A stretch of 64,000 nucleotides of DNA from Brugia malayi (lineage: Eukaryota > Nematoda > Chromadorea > Rhabditida > Onchocercidae), in contig NW_025062479.1 of assembly GCF_000002995.4 (NCBI RefSeq), positions 10,831,721 to 10,895,720 on the forward strand, read 5' to 3'. The translations under genes and the position numbers were made by a program. Positions 1-15,900 of this stretch are shown in pieces; the first letter of the stretch is position 1; each line of letters opens with the position of its first letter. Under the pieces are notes generated by a model. That model was not told the DNA's origin. It did no database searches and worked only from the letters and a program-made list of their open reading frames with translations.

Positions 1-1442
1 AAGAGTGCATTAAAATTATATAACAATATTGTTAACAACAACTGACGATTGCAATATCGAATGAAAAATAATCATCAGTGCTGATTTCTTGTTTAATTAA
101 ACAACAAATGATCAATGATTGCTAATGAGAAAATAAAAGAAAAAAGAATTTATTAAAAATGTTCTTTCATTTTCTTTTTTATAAAGAAAAAGAAAAAGAA
201 ATAAATAAATGACTTTTATGTTGTATACTTTTTTAATTTCTTTTTTCAAGCTTTAAACTAAAAATTCTAATTTTATGAAGGACAAAAAAAAAAAAAAACA
301 ATAATTTTGAGATGAAAAAATTTAATGGATAAATATTGAGCGACTAGTTGAAATGGAACAAGTAAGCTAGGAAAATGAATATATTTTTAACTCAAAGGAA
401 TGAAAGTGTTCACTCATATAGAATGAAATTGTTGAAGATCTTAAAATTAACATCTAATTGAATGCTAACAAATTTTTCTAAATATTTGTGACAAGAAAAA
501 AGAAGCTTTCAGGATTTATCGCTCTATGCTAATTTAACCCCTCGGAAACCTTCGGGAATTCACTATTCGTTAATAGCTTTAAAATCATTGAAGAAATATC
601 CTTTTCTTTCAATTTAAACAACTTCTTGTTTTTTTGTTTTATTCTAATCATACAAATTATACTTAAAAATATTTTACAAATAACAATTACTAACATTAAT
701 AATAAAAACAATAAACATCACTATGTAATAATTATCTGTGTAATAGCATTTGATTATATTGTTATATTATATAATGAATAATAATGTATCATAGATTATT
801 TTTGATAATTTTATATGTTTGAAAGATTATTTTTGATTTTTCTGTATTTATATTCCTACATATTTCCTCTTTTTTTTTCAAATTTCATTTCAAATCTATT
901 TATTTTAGTGTTGTTAATCTTTAAAAATTAAAAAAGAAAAAGCTCATAAATAAATAATATCACTATTACACATAAGAGAGATTTTAATAACAATAAAAAA
1001 AGAAATAGAGAAAGGTATATAATAATCAATTGCGCAATAAGTTTAGCAACAAAATAATAAATTGACTGCAAAAAAATATATTATTCAAATTTAACAAAAT
1101 GCTAAGTGTATAAAAATATTTCAATTGAATTTAGTGTTTGGAATATTACCGTTTAATAATAAAAATATTTCTAATGCATAAGCAAAATTATGTTTAATTC
1201 AAACATATAATGTAATTTTAAATATAATATAAATTTAAAAAAGTCAAAGAAAAACTTGAATAATTATTTTAATTTATGTAGTTTTTAACTTTTCATTTCA
1301 AAAAAAGAAATTTATTTCAGTTCAAAAGAAAGATTATTTCCGGCATAAAACAAAATTTATCACAAAATTTTATTATTAAAAATTTATTTACTTTTTATCA
1401 TCAATCAATTTAATTTGTTTATTTATGCATTAATAAACTAAC

Positions 1443-3562
1443 CAGAATTGCTGATATGACAAGCTTGAGCAAAAATACGTCCTGCCGGTTTCAAATTAAT
1501 CCAAACATGCGTTGCATTTTCTCCTTTGCATTTTGATATGATATCCTAAAAAAAAAAAAAAAAAGAAAAAGGAAAAAAGTGAAAAATTCAACAATACATT
1601 GTAAAGCAAATTCTAATATAATCATTATTATCAATATCATTACTATGATTACTATTATTAGTACTATTCCTATTGTTATCACTATTACTGTTATTAGCAT
1701 TACTTGTTTAGGCAAGTTAATGTTAGGGGAACAGTGATAGATTTAAAAATTTTTGGATTATTGAACGAATCGTACATATATTTTATTTGACTATAAAATA
1801 TATTCGTGGGTACAGTAACGGTCAAAATAATAATAATAGTGTAGTAATAATAATAATCTATCATTGATATGCGGTAAAAAGCTATTTTCACTTTAAATTA
1901 CTTTTTTTTTGTAATCCATTAAGAGAGAAAAAAAAAAAAAATTACAATAATATAGAAATATATCGCATCTATTAATCACTAGTTCCCTTTAAAATTCCGT
2001 TAAATGCAAATTTTTATTGTAATACATGAAAAAAAAAAAAAAAAAACAAATTTGAAATAATATAAAATAACCTAGAATACATCGTATTATTCGTAAAAGT
2101 ATGAAAACAATAAGTGAAAGAGATAAAATGTAACGAATAATCATTTCATCCTAAAATTAAACATATATTGTGAAAGAAACTGAAATAATTAAAGTCAGTT
2201 TTCATGAGATAAAGAAAAAAAGAAAAACGTAGAGGAAAAAAAAAAAGAAAATGATTCGAAGCTAATGAATAGTTATCAATTGAAACATGCAACAATATCA
2301 TACTTTTCATTTCAAATGGTTTAAAAATAAAATAAAATGAAATAAAAAAAAAAAAAAAAAAAAACATGAAAAGGAAAATAAGAAAAAGAGGACAAAAATG
2401 TAATGGAAACTTTTAAATTGGAATAGCAATAACAATTAGTTAGAAATAAATAATTTGCTGTAGAAATGTGCAAACTTTCACATTTTTGCTATATAAATAA
2501 ATGAACATACATAATTATAATTGTTTTAAAAGTATTTCAAATGTTTCTGATGAATGCTAATATGGTAAAAGTAAGTAAACATAGATAATAAGTTTACCTG
2601 CTGTCGCATTGTAGCATCAGCGATAGGAGTGGTACCATTAAGTAGAATAATCTGTAATACTCGTCCATCAATAACGCTTGTATCCCAACATACATTCCAT
2701 TCCGGATGGATCGTTTTCCGTTTTTGTATCAAACGTTTTTCACCTAAAATTATATTTTGTATATGCAAATAATTCATTTTATAGTGCAAAGTTCTACAAT
2801 AACGCTTTTTTGAATTTTGTATTCTTTTTTTTTAATTATAAAAAGACCTTTTTTTTTCCGAAAAGTCATTTTTTGTTGTAGCAGATTAAATGAATGATAA
2901 AATTTTCCTATATTACGAAAGCAGAACAATAAATGCTAAATTATTGTTGCATATATAAGAAGGAGAGAAGGGATGAGACAGAGAGACAGACAGAGTGGAA
3001 GGAGAGAAATAGAGGAAGGAACTGGATAAATTTTAGAAAAAAATTTTGGAAAATACATTTTTTTGGAATTGCCACCGAATTACAAAATATTCATTTTATT
3101 TCTAAAAATTGTTTTATATTTTCTTTTATGTCTCTTCTTGTCCCTTTAAAATTAATGAAAATTTCAATTATTATCAAAAACGAGAGATAAATTAGAAATG
3201 GATCAAAATTAAATTAATTGAAAAAAACGATTTTTTTTTTTAATTTGCACAAGAAAACAAAAATTATAAATAGTTTAAATAATTTTTGAAATATTTACCA
3301 TTAATTTCAACACGTTCTTTTACATTAATAGCACAGTGTAAATCAGTAACATTTTCCGGCTGTATTTCAGGTGGTAATTCTGGACGTAGCAGTTTAATTC
3401 GACATATTGTTTCACCTTCCGGTACGGTTGGCATAATTTTATTGTCTGGTGGAATTGTATTATTATCGTCGTCGTCTTCCTCAATTGTTTCTGGGAAATC
3501 TTCCAATGGTAATATATTATATGCCTAAAAATCAAAGTTTACAAATTAAAAAGTAAAAATTA

Positions 3563-3596
<34 letters not shown>

Positions 3597-4229
3597 GCAA
3601 ATAATGGTTTATAATTTTAATAGCGAATATGTTTTTTTTAATTGTTAATATCAACTTAATGACTGTTTTTTTTTGATGAAAAAGAATAAAATGAGAGAGT
3701 AAAAAGTGGAAGCAAAATGAGAAGAGGCAAAAAGAGATAGGAAAATATTAATGAAAATTAAAATGAAAATACTGAAAGTTAACATATCACCACATTTTTC
3801 GAAAAAAAAAATTTTTAAAAGAAAAATTAAAAAAAAAAACATTTATTTTATTCATAACAATCTTTGTTAAAAAATTTGAATGAAGAATAGAAATTGAATT
3901 TAATTAGTGTAGATTTCAAAATTTTAATTTCTAATTATTTTAAAAGATTTTGGTCAATTACAATTAATATAAAATAGCAATATTATCAAGCGATAAAAAT
4001 TTTATTTTATCAAATAAATGAAATAGCAAAAGACAAAAAAAGGCAAAAAGAAAATATCAATTTTCTAAAATAATAAATTTTAATATCATAAATATATAAA
4101 ATTACTAACATATAAATTGCTAAAACGATAAATTAATCAATAACAATTAAAACAAATATAACAATAAAAAATGATAGAATGATTAGAAAATATTATAAAA
4201 AGTAATGTTTAAATGACAATTGCAATATT

Positions 4230-4286
<57 letters not shown>

Positions 4287-7200
4287 AATGAATAGCCGAA
4301 TTACAAAATATTATAACACATATATATATTGATGATATTGTCTTTAACTAAAAATTTATAAAAGCAAATAAAATAAAATAGAAATTGAAAAAAGATTATT
4401 TAAATATTATTGGTCAATTTTAAATTTAAAATAATTTATAGTAAAATCAATTTTTTGGAAAATGAGAAGAATTTAAAGAATGATTTCTAAAGAAAATATT
4501 CTTCATATCAATTTCATTTTTTTTCCAAACCACAGAATCTGTGATATTATCCATCATTAAACTACAACACTTAAAAATTGATAACGTAGACAAATCTATT
4601 TAATTTTTTTATTTTATAGAAGATTTATCCATTTAGTTGCAAACAACCACAAATAAAAGCAGAAAAAAATTTTTTTCAATCTTTTTAACATTTTTAACAT
4701 ATTTGATAAAATCAGTTAAACATTCTAAAATATACAGCAACGATCGCAACACACAAAGTTTTAACAAAGATTTGATATGAACGATAAGAAGAATTAAATA
4801 ATTTCAAAAAACAAAAAAAGATTAATTTTAATCCATAATTTTGTTCCATAACAAATAATGGAAATTTTTTTTAACCCAAAAAAGTTGAAATTTAACTCAC
4901 CTAAAAACTCATAATTAATTATATCATGAGTTCAAAAAAGGCCGATGACAGTTCTTGATTTTAGAATTAATTTAAATACTCAATAATAATTCATTATTGG
5001 ATTTTCTATTCACCTATTTCATTTCGTTCCTTGGACTTAAATTAATCAACTAAAAACAATTTGGGCGAACTTAAATAGAACAAAAAGAAAAAAAATTAAA
5101 TAACATATAACTTGAAAGAATCTAATATAAATTAAAGTCATTTCAATTGTAACTTTATTTTTTAACTTTAGCAAAAATGAAAAGATATGAATATTTTAAT
5201 TGTTTACTCAAATGTTAATAATAGAGTCAATTTTTTAAAAATTTTTACAATTAATCAATTTCCATCTTTTTTTAAAAAAAGAAAAATAAAAAATGAGATT
5301 GTGCATGTATTTTTAAATAGATATGTTATCAAATGTTAACTTCTATGTATCTTTCATTTAATAAAAAAAAAAAATAACAAATAAAGGAAACAAAAGTAAA
5401 TAAATAAAATAAATCTGATATGCTACCCAAATTACCTAATACATTACGATAATTTTTCATGAAATTTTTGCTTCATTAGCTAAAAATGTGACAAATATGA
5501 CACAACAATTTAGCTATTTCTTGTCCTTTGGGAAAAAAAAGTTATCAGAATTGCAACTATTCGTAATAAACAAAATAAGAAAACAAAAGCAAACAAAAAA
5601 CAAAGTTTTTTAATAAAATTCGTTTATTTAAAATAGAAATTTATAAATAAGAAGGAGAAGAGTAAATTTTTCAATTAAATTTTTTTTAAATGAATATTTT
5701 TTTTTTGAGAGAAAAATTATAATTAGAAATGAAATTGAATGAATTTTTTTCCTTCACTTATTTTAATGATTTGTTTTTTCTCTTTTAAAACATACTACTG
5801 CTCAAGTAAATATTATGCCGAATGCTGTAAAACTAATGTTGTCTTTTCTTTACTTTCGTCGTTTTTTCTTCTTTCATTTTTATTGTTAATTTTTTTTTTC
5901 CATTAGCAATGCATGCATTATACAAAGCTATCATTCACTTTTTTTTGTTAAACTTAGTAAAGGAGGAAAAAAATTGAATTTTAACAAAATCAAAAAACAA
6001 AAACAAAGCGGAGGAAGAGAGAGGAAAAAAGGAGGAAAAGGTTGGAAGAAAAGAAAAATGAAAAAAGAAGTGTTTGAATGAGAAAAGATAAAAATGACCG
6101 AACTGATAAATGATAATTAATTGAAATGATATTAGAGAATGAGTTTTTGAATATTATTCTAAAATAAGTAAGAATAATTGTAAAGTGAATGAAATTGAGC
6201 GAATAAATATGGTATGGGGGAAAAGTGGGGAATGAGAAATAGAGAGAAAAAAATTAATTAATATCAATAATAAACTTATAAATGGAATTAATTAATAAAT
6301 AGCTGACAATTCCATTCAGTGTCTCTAATCAAAGCCGTTGATTCAGAAGGAGAGAAAAAGAGAGGAAAAGAAATAAAATGCAAAATGATTCGCAAATAAA
6401 TGGAAAACAGAAGAGAGAAAGGGAGAGAGAAATAAAAGAGAGATGAATTATCTAGGCTGTTTTTTTTTTTTTGATATATTTATTTCAGTATAATTTATTT
6501 TTTTAAATAAAAATTATGACAATTTCAGTAAATAATAATTGTATCATATGCAAAGCAAAACGAAAAAAGGATTTGTAAAGGGACAAAAAAGAAGAAAAAA
6601 ATGGGAGTGAAAAAAAATTACAAATATATTCATATAATTGATCACTGTTTGGATGAAATTTCCCGACAAAAAGCATTTGAAAAAAAGGAAGGGGAAAAAG
6701 AAAAATTAATTGGTAATATTCCACTCTTTGTTCAAAATGAAATAATTTAAAAAAGAAAGGAAAAAACTCTATTCCCATATTATCATTATATTTTATTTGA
6801 TTAGTTGTCTGGAGATATATTTAGTTGTGTTCAAAAGAATTTGTTAATATTTTAAAAAATCACGGTAAATATAATAGTGGTAACAGTGATAACTACAGTA
6901 ATGATAATGACGATAATTAATAATAATAGATAATAATAATATTAGCGATAGTAAGGGTTTTCATAATAATAATGATGATGAGACAACATATATGAGATGA
7001 TAATTATATTGGTAATAGTGATAACGTTAACTATTATAATAATAATGAGAAAGAGAGCGATAATGATTATGATCAGTGAAGTAATAGTAGTGATAATAAT
7101 GGTTAATGATGGTAATCATGGCTCAAATAATATGGAACTAATGAATAATAATGGTGATGATGCTATAGTAAGGTAGTAATACTTGCTGGTAATGGTGATG

Positions 7201-9924
7201 ATGATAAGAATCATAGCAATAATAACAATGATAACAAAAAATTTATATATTGAAAAATAACAATAATAACGGTGATAATATCAATGAGTGATGATGGACG
7301 ATGAATGAATGAATAATCAGTATGAGGGAATTAATTAAAAATTCCAAACATACAGCAATATTTAATCCAATGTGAAAAAATAAAAATAAAATTGCATCAG
7401 TGGTGTCATTATTTATTGTTATTATTACTATTATTATTATTATCAGCAATTTTTTTCCTCTCATATCTTTTTCATTTGCAGCAATGCTTTATGTACAGAT
7501 AATAAAAGAGATTAAGAATAGTGGTTTTTTGCATCATTTTGAATAATTCAAAAAGAAAAAAAGAAAAAGTGACAATAAAAAACTTTCAATAAACACTTCA
7601 AGAAAGAAAATAGCAATAATGAATTATTTAAATAATTATAAAAAGTAAAATATTGTCCAATTAGAAAATAAATAAATATGGAACTATAATTAATATAGTC
7701 AGTAATTAAGGAAATATGTTTGTGCACCTCTCTCTCTATGTGTATTTGTGTGTGTGTGTGTGTGGTTAGTTTGTTGATGATATTTATGTTATTTTTGGTT
7801 TTCCAATTGAGAATTGTTAGAAAGCATCTCAAGCTGATTTAAATGCATTATCATCAATCATTTAAGTGCAAGCTTTACATTTGCTTTTCACCATAAAAAA
7901 ATAAATAAAAAAAGAATCAATTTTCATTTTTAATTTATAAACAATTTCATTTATTACTACTTTATTAATTAATATCAAATGAATATTACTTGATCTCTTT
8001 TTTTGTGCTTCAACTAACTGAAAATAAAATAAATTTGAATACTAAATTAGTTATTATATATAGATATTTTATTAAATAATAATTAATATTAATAAATTGC
8101 CATATTGGATATAATATTTTTCTTTTCTCGATTCGTTCAAATTTCTCATGGCATAATTTTAAGAGGTAATCGTATGCTAAGAAAAAAAAAGAAAAAAGTA
8201 TTTCCGATCATCTTATTTCACAATCTAAACTGACTTCATTTTCAATTGATTTATCGCTACCATCATCTAAAACGTTAAAAAATTGTAGCAGTTAACATTT
8301 TTGAAAATGAATAAATGCTTTTAGACAGAATTAATATTCTTCGTTCTTTTTTTTTGTTGAATTGTTTAAAAACTTTTTTTTCTTTAGCTTATATTCAATG
8401 CATTATATAATCGATCATTTCCGAAATTTTAATACTAACTTATTCATCATTCATCAATTGAAACTTTACTGATACGTAAAATTTGCATATATTGTTATGT
8501 GGAATTAGAAAAAAAATTTAGTTTAATTTTTTTTTACCACACTTTAATGGAATTGATATTTAAAAAGGTATTATAAGAGAAGCTAGCAATTATAGGAATA
8601 AATAGGTTTCAAGCAATTAGTGAAGCAATGTAAATTAATTTTAAAAAAAAGCAAAAGATTGGTTAAATGGATGAAGCATCTTTTTAGCGATAAATAATGT
8701 CTAAGGATTGGATGCGAAAAAAAGGAGAATGATTTCATGCCGGATCCGTTCTTATTCCGGAAAAGAATAAAAAAGAGAAAGAGAGAAGAAAAAGAGAGGA
8801 GGAAGAATGAAGACTGATGATAATAAAATATTGAAATGTAGCGCTAATTTAAAAAAATGGATCAGTATTTACTTTTCATCATATCATCTATGAGACATGA
8901 TAATTTTACATATTATATTTTAATTTAAATTGATTAACGTGAGGAAAGATCAATTTGAAATGAATGTATTCCAAATAAATAAAAAGAAAAAAGCCAATGA
9001 TGAATTTTCATAATGTAAAAACAATTAACCAGAAATTTTAATAAATGAAATGAAATAATAACTCGCATAAAAAATACTAAAATAACGAATTCAATTTATT
9101 AAAATAATGAATAATGAAAGAAAAGAAGAAAAAATGAAATAAGGAGAAAAAAAAGAAGGAAGAAGCAAAAAAAAATCTCAAAAACTAAGAATAAGACAGA
9201 ATTAAATCGAGCAATAATTTGGCAACAACAATAAAACTGTACTTTGTCTTTTTCCTTCCTCTTTTCTCCCTGTACTTCTTTCTTCTTCCCTCTCTTCTGC
9301 ACTATTCTCAATTCAATCAAGTTAATTCACTGGAACAAACATTTCTTGAAGATGGCGTAAAATTGAATTTCTTAATAAAAAAAGAAGGATAAAAAAGAAA
9401 GAGAAAAAAAAAAAGAAAATCAGCCGTTGAACACTTTTCGTAATTTGATGAATGATTGATGAAATTTTTCGATGCTTCTTATAATGGTTTAAAAAAATTT
9501 CTAAAAATTTCGAATATTTCAGCAGAAAATTTTAGGAGAGAAAAAAGACATTTTTTTTTCAATTATTTAACAAACTACCAAAAAAAAAGAAGAAAAAAGA
9601 AAATAAACTAAAAGGAAAAGTGAATTCGTAAAAAATGTTAAAAGAATAAATAAATAAATGAAACAAAATGAAAGAAGAAAATGTTAATTTAATGGTCAAA
9701 TTTTTTGCGTAATATTTAAAAGAAAAAAAAAGAAAACGAAAACAAAAAGCGATAAAAAGTTTTACATTGATAATAAGCAAAGGAAATTTTTCATAGCACA
9801 AAAAAAAAAAACGAAAAATGAAAGATTTAAGAAATACAAATTTAAAATTACGCAAAAAAAAAAATGGTATCTATGATGTGCAAACGAGTGTTTATTGGAA
9901 TGAAAACAGGTATACAGATCCGTA

Positions 9925-9960
<36 letters not shown>

Positions 9961-12900
9961 TATACACATACACACACATATATATATATACATATACACA
10001 TACACACACACATATATATATACATATACACATACACACACATATATATATATATATACATATACACATACACACACAAAAAGAGAGGGAGAGAGAGAGA
10101 CATTGAAAAGAAACACAGACACATTTATAAAAATGTAGTATAATTGAGAAAAAGGACCGGTCTTGTTAAATACATCCTAATCATAACCTGTTTTTAACTT
10201 TTTGAAAATTGTTTCATACCTATTCTTTTCAAATCATATCAGTGATAAAATTTAAAGAAAAATTTTTTTCAACTTCCTATTTTTAATTAATTTCTCATCT
10301 ATTAATAAAATTCAAACAAATTTACAGAAAAAAAAAATAAAAAAATGGACAGGAAAGAAAGAGAGAGAGTAAGAAAAAAAGACGGAAAATGAAATGTTAG
10401 ATAATTTAAGTAGAATTTTAATTTAATTTTTTTTTATTTCAAAATAATTTTTTCTTTTTTACTTTCCTCATATGGTTGTTTCTTTTTCTTTTTTTTTTTT
10501 TTTCACTCCAGTCGTTTCGTTTCTTTTTATTATACTTTGATGTTAACGGTTGAAAAGATAATTAATAATTCAGATGTATTGTAACTATTACTGCATGCGA
10601 AAATTTTATTGTATTTACTTTAACTTTTAATTTTTTAATTGAACCATTTCAATCATGATTATAATTTTTCAATCAAATTTCGTCTTTTAATTAATCAATT
10701 AACTAATAATTTTTTTCATCCCTTTGTATAGTTTTCGTCTAATTTCACAATATTGTTCATTAGTTATTTTTAATTTTTTGTCACTGATATTATACATGTA
10801 ATACAATTAATAGCATATCATTATACATATTCGACTAATTATTTGTTAAATAATAAAAACACACAATGAAATTATTTTGTCGGAAAAAAATTTTAATCAT
10901 TCAAATTAAGAATATCAAAAAGATTACTTTTAATTAACAACACACAAATTAAATTCCTCATTTAAAAAAAAAATAAAATAAAATAATTATATTAATTGCT
11001 TACAATCAATTTAATTGTAGCATCAGCCTATTAAAAGTTAATTTAATTTACTTCAAAAACAATCTAACAAACTTTTAAACGTCCTTATATTTTTGATGAA
11101 AATTTAAAAAAAACTCTTCCAAAGTACAAAAAAATTTTATTTCTTGTTAAGGAATTGTATTATTTCAGCTGGTGAAAAGAATGAATGCAAATTTAATTAT
11201 AAAACTATAAAATCATAAAAATATATCTTGAATGTCACATTATTGTAGCAAAAGACATATAAGAACAAATGAAAATTACCATTTAAATTAACTTTTCCCA
11301 GAAGTTGAAATTTGCTGTTAATATATTTTAGATATTTAATATTATTTTAGAAAAAAATTAAGTTTTTTTGACAAATATTAATACTTTTAGTATTGATTAA
11401 AAAAAACTAGCAAGCGTGATGTGAATAAACCCACAACATTTAAGAATGAAATATTGTAGAAAGCATACAACAAAAGGTCAAAAAAGATGATTCAGAAATT
11501 GTTGGAAACATAAGCATCTTGTACACATTTATCTATTGTATATGTAGGCGTACATATCGCACGTGTATGCATGGATACAAACATATGTATTCAAAAAGAG
11601 TATAATTAATAATAATAATAATTATTATTTTTTGAAACTAAACATCTAATATTTTATTAATTAACAAATTTAATTACTAGCTGTAGAGAATAAAAAATAA
11701 TAAATTATGAGAGAAGCTATACATTTTTAAGCTTCTAAAAACTTTTAAAGAAGAAAAAAACGACAAAAATTTGTTATTTCTCAACTACTTTACAACAAAA
11801 AAAAAAAAGAAAAAGATGTGAATGAAAAAAAGAAAAGATAGAATATAAGGAAAAGAAAAAATAAAAAATAAAAATTCAACGTTGTGACAATATTTGAAGA
11901 AGAAGGGATAAAAGCAAAGAATGAAAATAATGTCACATTCGTTCATTGCACTTTCCAATCGAACTTTACAAAACCGATTGCGTTTGCATAATGTATAATG
12001 CAAAATTATGCATACAATCGTATACAGTATACGTGTACAAATATGAGTACAATAATACCGATTTACATTGTGCATTAATAATAATATCAGTGTAGAACTA
12101 TTAATACATTAGTACTAATATACGTCTACATACATTTGTATATCAATACTAATATATGTTTCACGTTTACAAACAAATGTACATTATTATTAATATATGC
12201 AAACGTACGTACAATAATAGTAATAATAGTTTGACATACAAACGTGCATTAATAATCTAATAATACATGTGCAAATACATACGCATCACAATATTTACAA
12301 TAGTCGATTATGTGCATGTGTTACGGAATAACGTGAAACACGCACATATACATAAGTATAAAAGTATGCATTTATTATGCTTAAAAAAAAAAGCTTTCTT
12401 TTTTCAACGTTTTCAAAAATTTTTAAATAGAAATTTAAAAATTTTTAAGACTAAAATAACAGATGTGCCGTGTAAAAAAAAAAATGATTAGCAAGCAAAT
12501 AATTTTATCATTTCATAATATTACTTCCCTTATCATTTTATCTTACCATATCATTTTTATCTTCATTTCTTTATTCTTATATTCATTTGACATTTTCTTC
12601 CTCAATCATTAAAATGATGAGCCCTAAAATAAAAAATTTATATGCATTGAAAAGGTGTTGACAATCTTTCCCTATGTCATGTCATTTCATATCTCATGTT
12701 ATTTTATGTCATATTGATAATTTTATGAAAATTTTGTTTTGCTTCCCTCTCCAAAAAAAAAAAAAAAAAAAAGCCAGAAGCTTAAAATATGCATAATAAA
12801 TAAACACGTGCATTTATGATGTTAGCATAATCTTCCTTCGAAAATTTAGTTTTTGACAAATAAAATATTTATAAAATAAATAAATAATATATGCAATAAC

Positions 12901-15900
12901 AGAATCAGAAATGATAATTTTTGAAAATATTTTCAAAAAAAAGAACAAAACGAAAAAAGAAAAAGAAATAAGATTTAAGTTTAAATACAAATTATACCAT
13001 TACCTTTTATTAATTCAATCAAACATTGACAATTTTAAAATTTGCAATAAATTTTAGAAATGCTTAAAATTTATTCTATGCAAGCTGAAATGTCTAAACT
13101 TTGGCTTAATTTAAAGATGAAAAGTAAAATTTGAATGTTATTATATTAATGTAATTATTGTTATTATCATTTTTTTCAGAACCCTTTTTGTAAAGAAACG
13201 AAAAAAAAAACATTTTCCGCTTTTTGGTTTGTTTCCTTTTTTTCCTTTATTCCATAATTACATTCCAAACAAAGAATTTTCGAAGTCTTTCAAAAACGGA
13301 AAAATAAATAATGTCGGTTGTAAATGATACTATTATCTCTCCTACATAACACTGCTTACTTCCTATCATTCTGGCTTTCTTTTTAGATAGAAAAAAATAA
13401 TTTAATAACTAGTACTAGTAGCAGTAGAAATATCGATTGGATCGATTGAAAAAATAATTATTAGTAGGATATAAAATAGCAGTCATATCATTTTTCAGTT
13501 GATGTGATTCATACCATCTAACAAATATTTGGTTCAAATAATTCAATTCAAATCACTTTATTTTTTTTTGAAAACAACTGGAAATTTTTTTTCTATTTTC
13601 ATTTTTTTTTCTTTACTTTTAAAAATCTTTAATTTTTCCTAACTTGTAAGAAAATTCACAAATTTTAATCGAATTAAATAATTATAATTGTAAAAAATAG
13701 TGGGAAAACAGAAATGAAAAAGAAGAATTTTTATTCTTTTTCTTTTGGCAAAAATATATTTGGAAAAATAATGAAAGAAAGATGATTTAGTTTTCTTTTT
13801 TTTTGTAACTTTACTTTTCTTATCATACCGTTTCTTTCCGAAAATGTTAAATTTCAAAAATTCCAATATAAAAATGTTTTTTTTCTTTGCTTTTTTTTGT
13901 TGCTATTTCTATGAAGCAAATAAGTCGTCACAATCTCATTTTTTTCATTTTTCCACTCTTTTTTGTTTATTTTTCATTAAATGTTATTGTTATTCAAATT
14001 TATGAATTTAGTTTGCCTGATGATTTTGATTATTGTATAAATTATTATTATCATACCTTTTGCAGCTTTTACTATTTTATTTTCTTAGCAAATTCTATTG
14101 TTTAAATATAAAATTTTTTGTCATTCTATTAAAAATTCAGTTTAGAAATAAACAAAAGGAGTAAATAGAACTTTTTGGTGCAAAATTCCAAAAAAAAAAA
14201 CATGAAAACAGTTGGAAACTTTAATGGCATTATTAATACCACTAACTAATAATAATTAATAACAATAATAGTAATAAATAATGATGATAACAGTGATTAT
14301 AAATGACAATATTGATAGTGGGGATGATAACAACAATAGTATGAACAATAACGAAATATTAATGACTTAATAACAATAACAATAAAAAAGTAATAACAAT
14401 AGTAATAATAATAATAATAATAATATTAATGATAACACAACAATATTAATATTAAATAATAACAGCAATAACAATAATGCTATTGATAATAATGGTAATA
14501 AATAAACAATATCTAATACTAACTTTTTAATATAAGATAATTAAAAACTCAAGGAAACCAAGAATTTTTCAAAATTTTGATCGAGAATATTGAAAAAATG
14601 TTGAAAAATCTGATAAAGGAACATTTGAATAGTTATTTCGGAATAAAAATTATTATTACAATTTTAATTTTTATTGATTAATATGCTATTTGCTTTTTTG
14701 TTTCTTTTTCTTTTTTTTTGATTTAAAAAAAAAATGCATACAACTTCAAAATTAAAGTACATGTTACGTGTGATTAACCAAAAATAAATCTTAATCTACC
14801 AAATGAACCTCTAATTAATATTAATTTGGCATAAATGTTAGATTGAAAATTTATATACCTCAAATGAATAAAATAAAGAACCTGGAAAAAAAATGGATTT
14901 AATAATTTGATAAAGTAATTATTTATAAGAGGAATGGATTGGCAAAGAAAGAGTGAAAAAAAAGCAAAAATTATTAGTTGTTAGAGGTGGAAACAAGCAG
15001 TGATAAGTGATAGAAGAAAACAATAAAAAAAATTATAAATTGTTCGCCTTTAAAAAAAAAAAAAAAAAAAAGAAAATCGATGCACAAATGTGTATGCATC
15101 AGAGATAGTGGATAAGTTTGAAAAATATGCATGCCTTATAGCTTTTTGATAAAAACAACTGTTACGTGATCAAATTTGGAAAATGCGCTATAGTTTTTGA
15201 GAAAATAGCTGTTACTGATTAGATCACTCTTTATAGTTTTTTAATAAAACAAATCAAATTTAGAAAATACGCTTATAGTTTCTGAGAAAACAGTTGTTTA
15301 TGTGAACAGGTCACGCATTATAGTTTTCAGTAAAACAACTCAAATTTAGAAAATACGCTTATAGTTTCTGAGAAAACAGTTGTTTATGTGAACAGGTCAC
15401 GCATTATAGTTTTCAGTAAAACAACTCAAATTTAGAAAATACGCTTATAGTTTCTGAGAAAACAGTTGTTTATGTGAACAGGTCACGCATTATAGTTTTC
15501 AGTAAAACAACTCAAATTTAGAAAATACGCTTATAGTTTCTGAGAAAACAGTTGTTTACGTGAACAGGTCACGCATTATAGTTTTCAGTAAAACAACTCA
15601 AATTTAGGAAATACGCCACATAATTCCCAATATATGTTACCTGATCAAATTTAGAAAATAAGCTTTATACTTTTTGATCACAGAACTGTTATGTGATTAA
15701 GTTACGCCTTTTAGTTTTTGATAATTTTTTTTTTCTTAATTCTATAGATGAAAAAAAAAAAAAAAAAAAACTGGTGGATTTGAGTTTGCATTTAACTTAT
15801 CAAAGTTTAACTTTTTTTGCATGTTTGATAAATTAACACTAGGACATTTAATCTTATGGAATAAAATTTCTTTCTTTCTCTCTTTTTTTTCCATCTTTTC

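Noticed and set aside
1..1442. Search for the PKC C1 domain exons left of the last C2 exon
   Set aside because: No frame encodes the H-x12-C-x2-C pattern; the stretch appears to be intron, so the domain must lie outside the window.
9762..10138. Cys/Val/Tyr-rich and His/Thr-rich ORFs
   Set aside because: All frames of the compound CA/TA microsatellite stay open because the repeat lacks stop codons.
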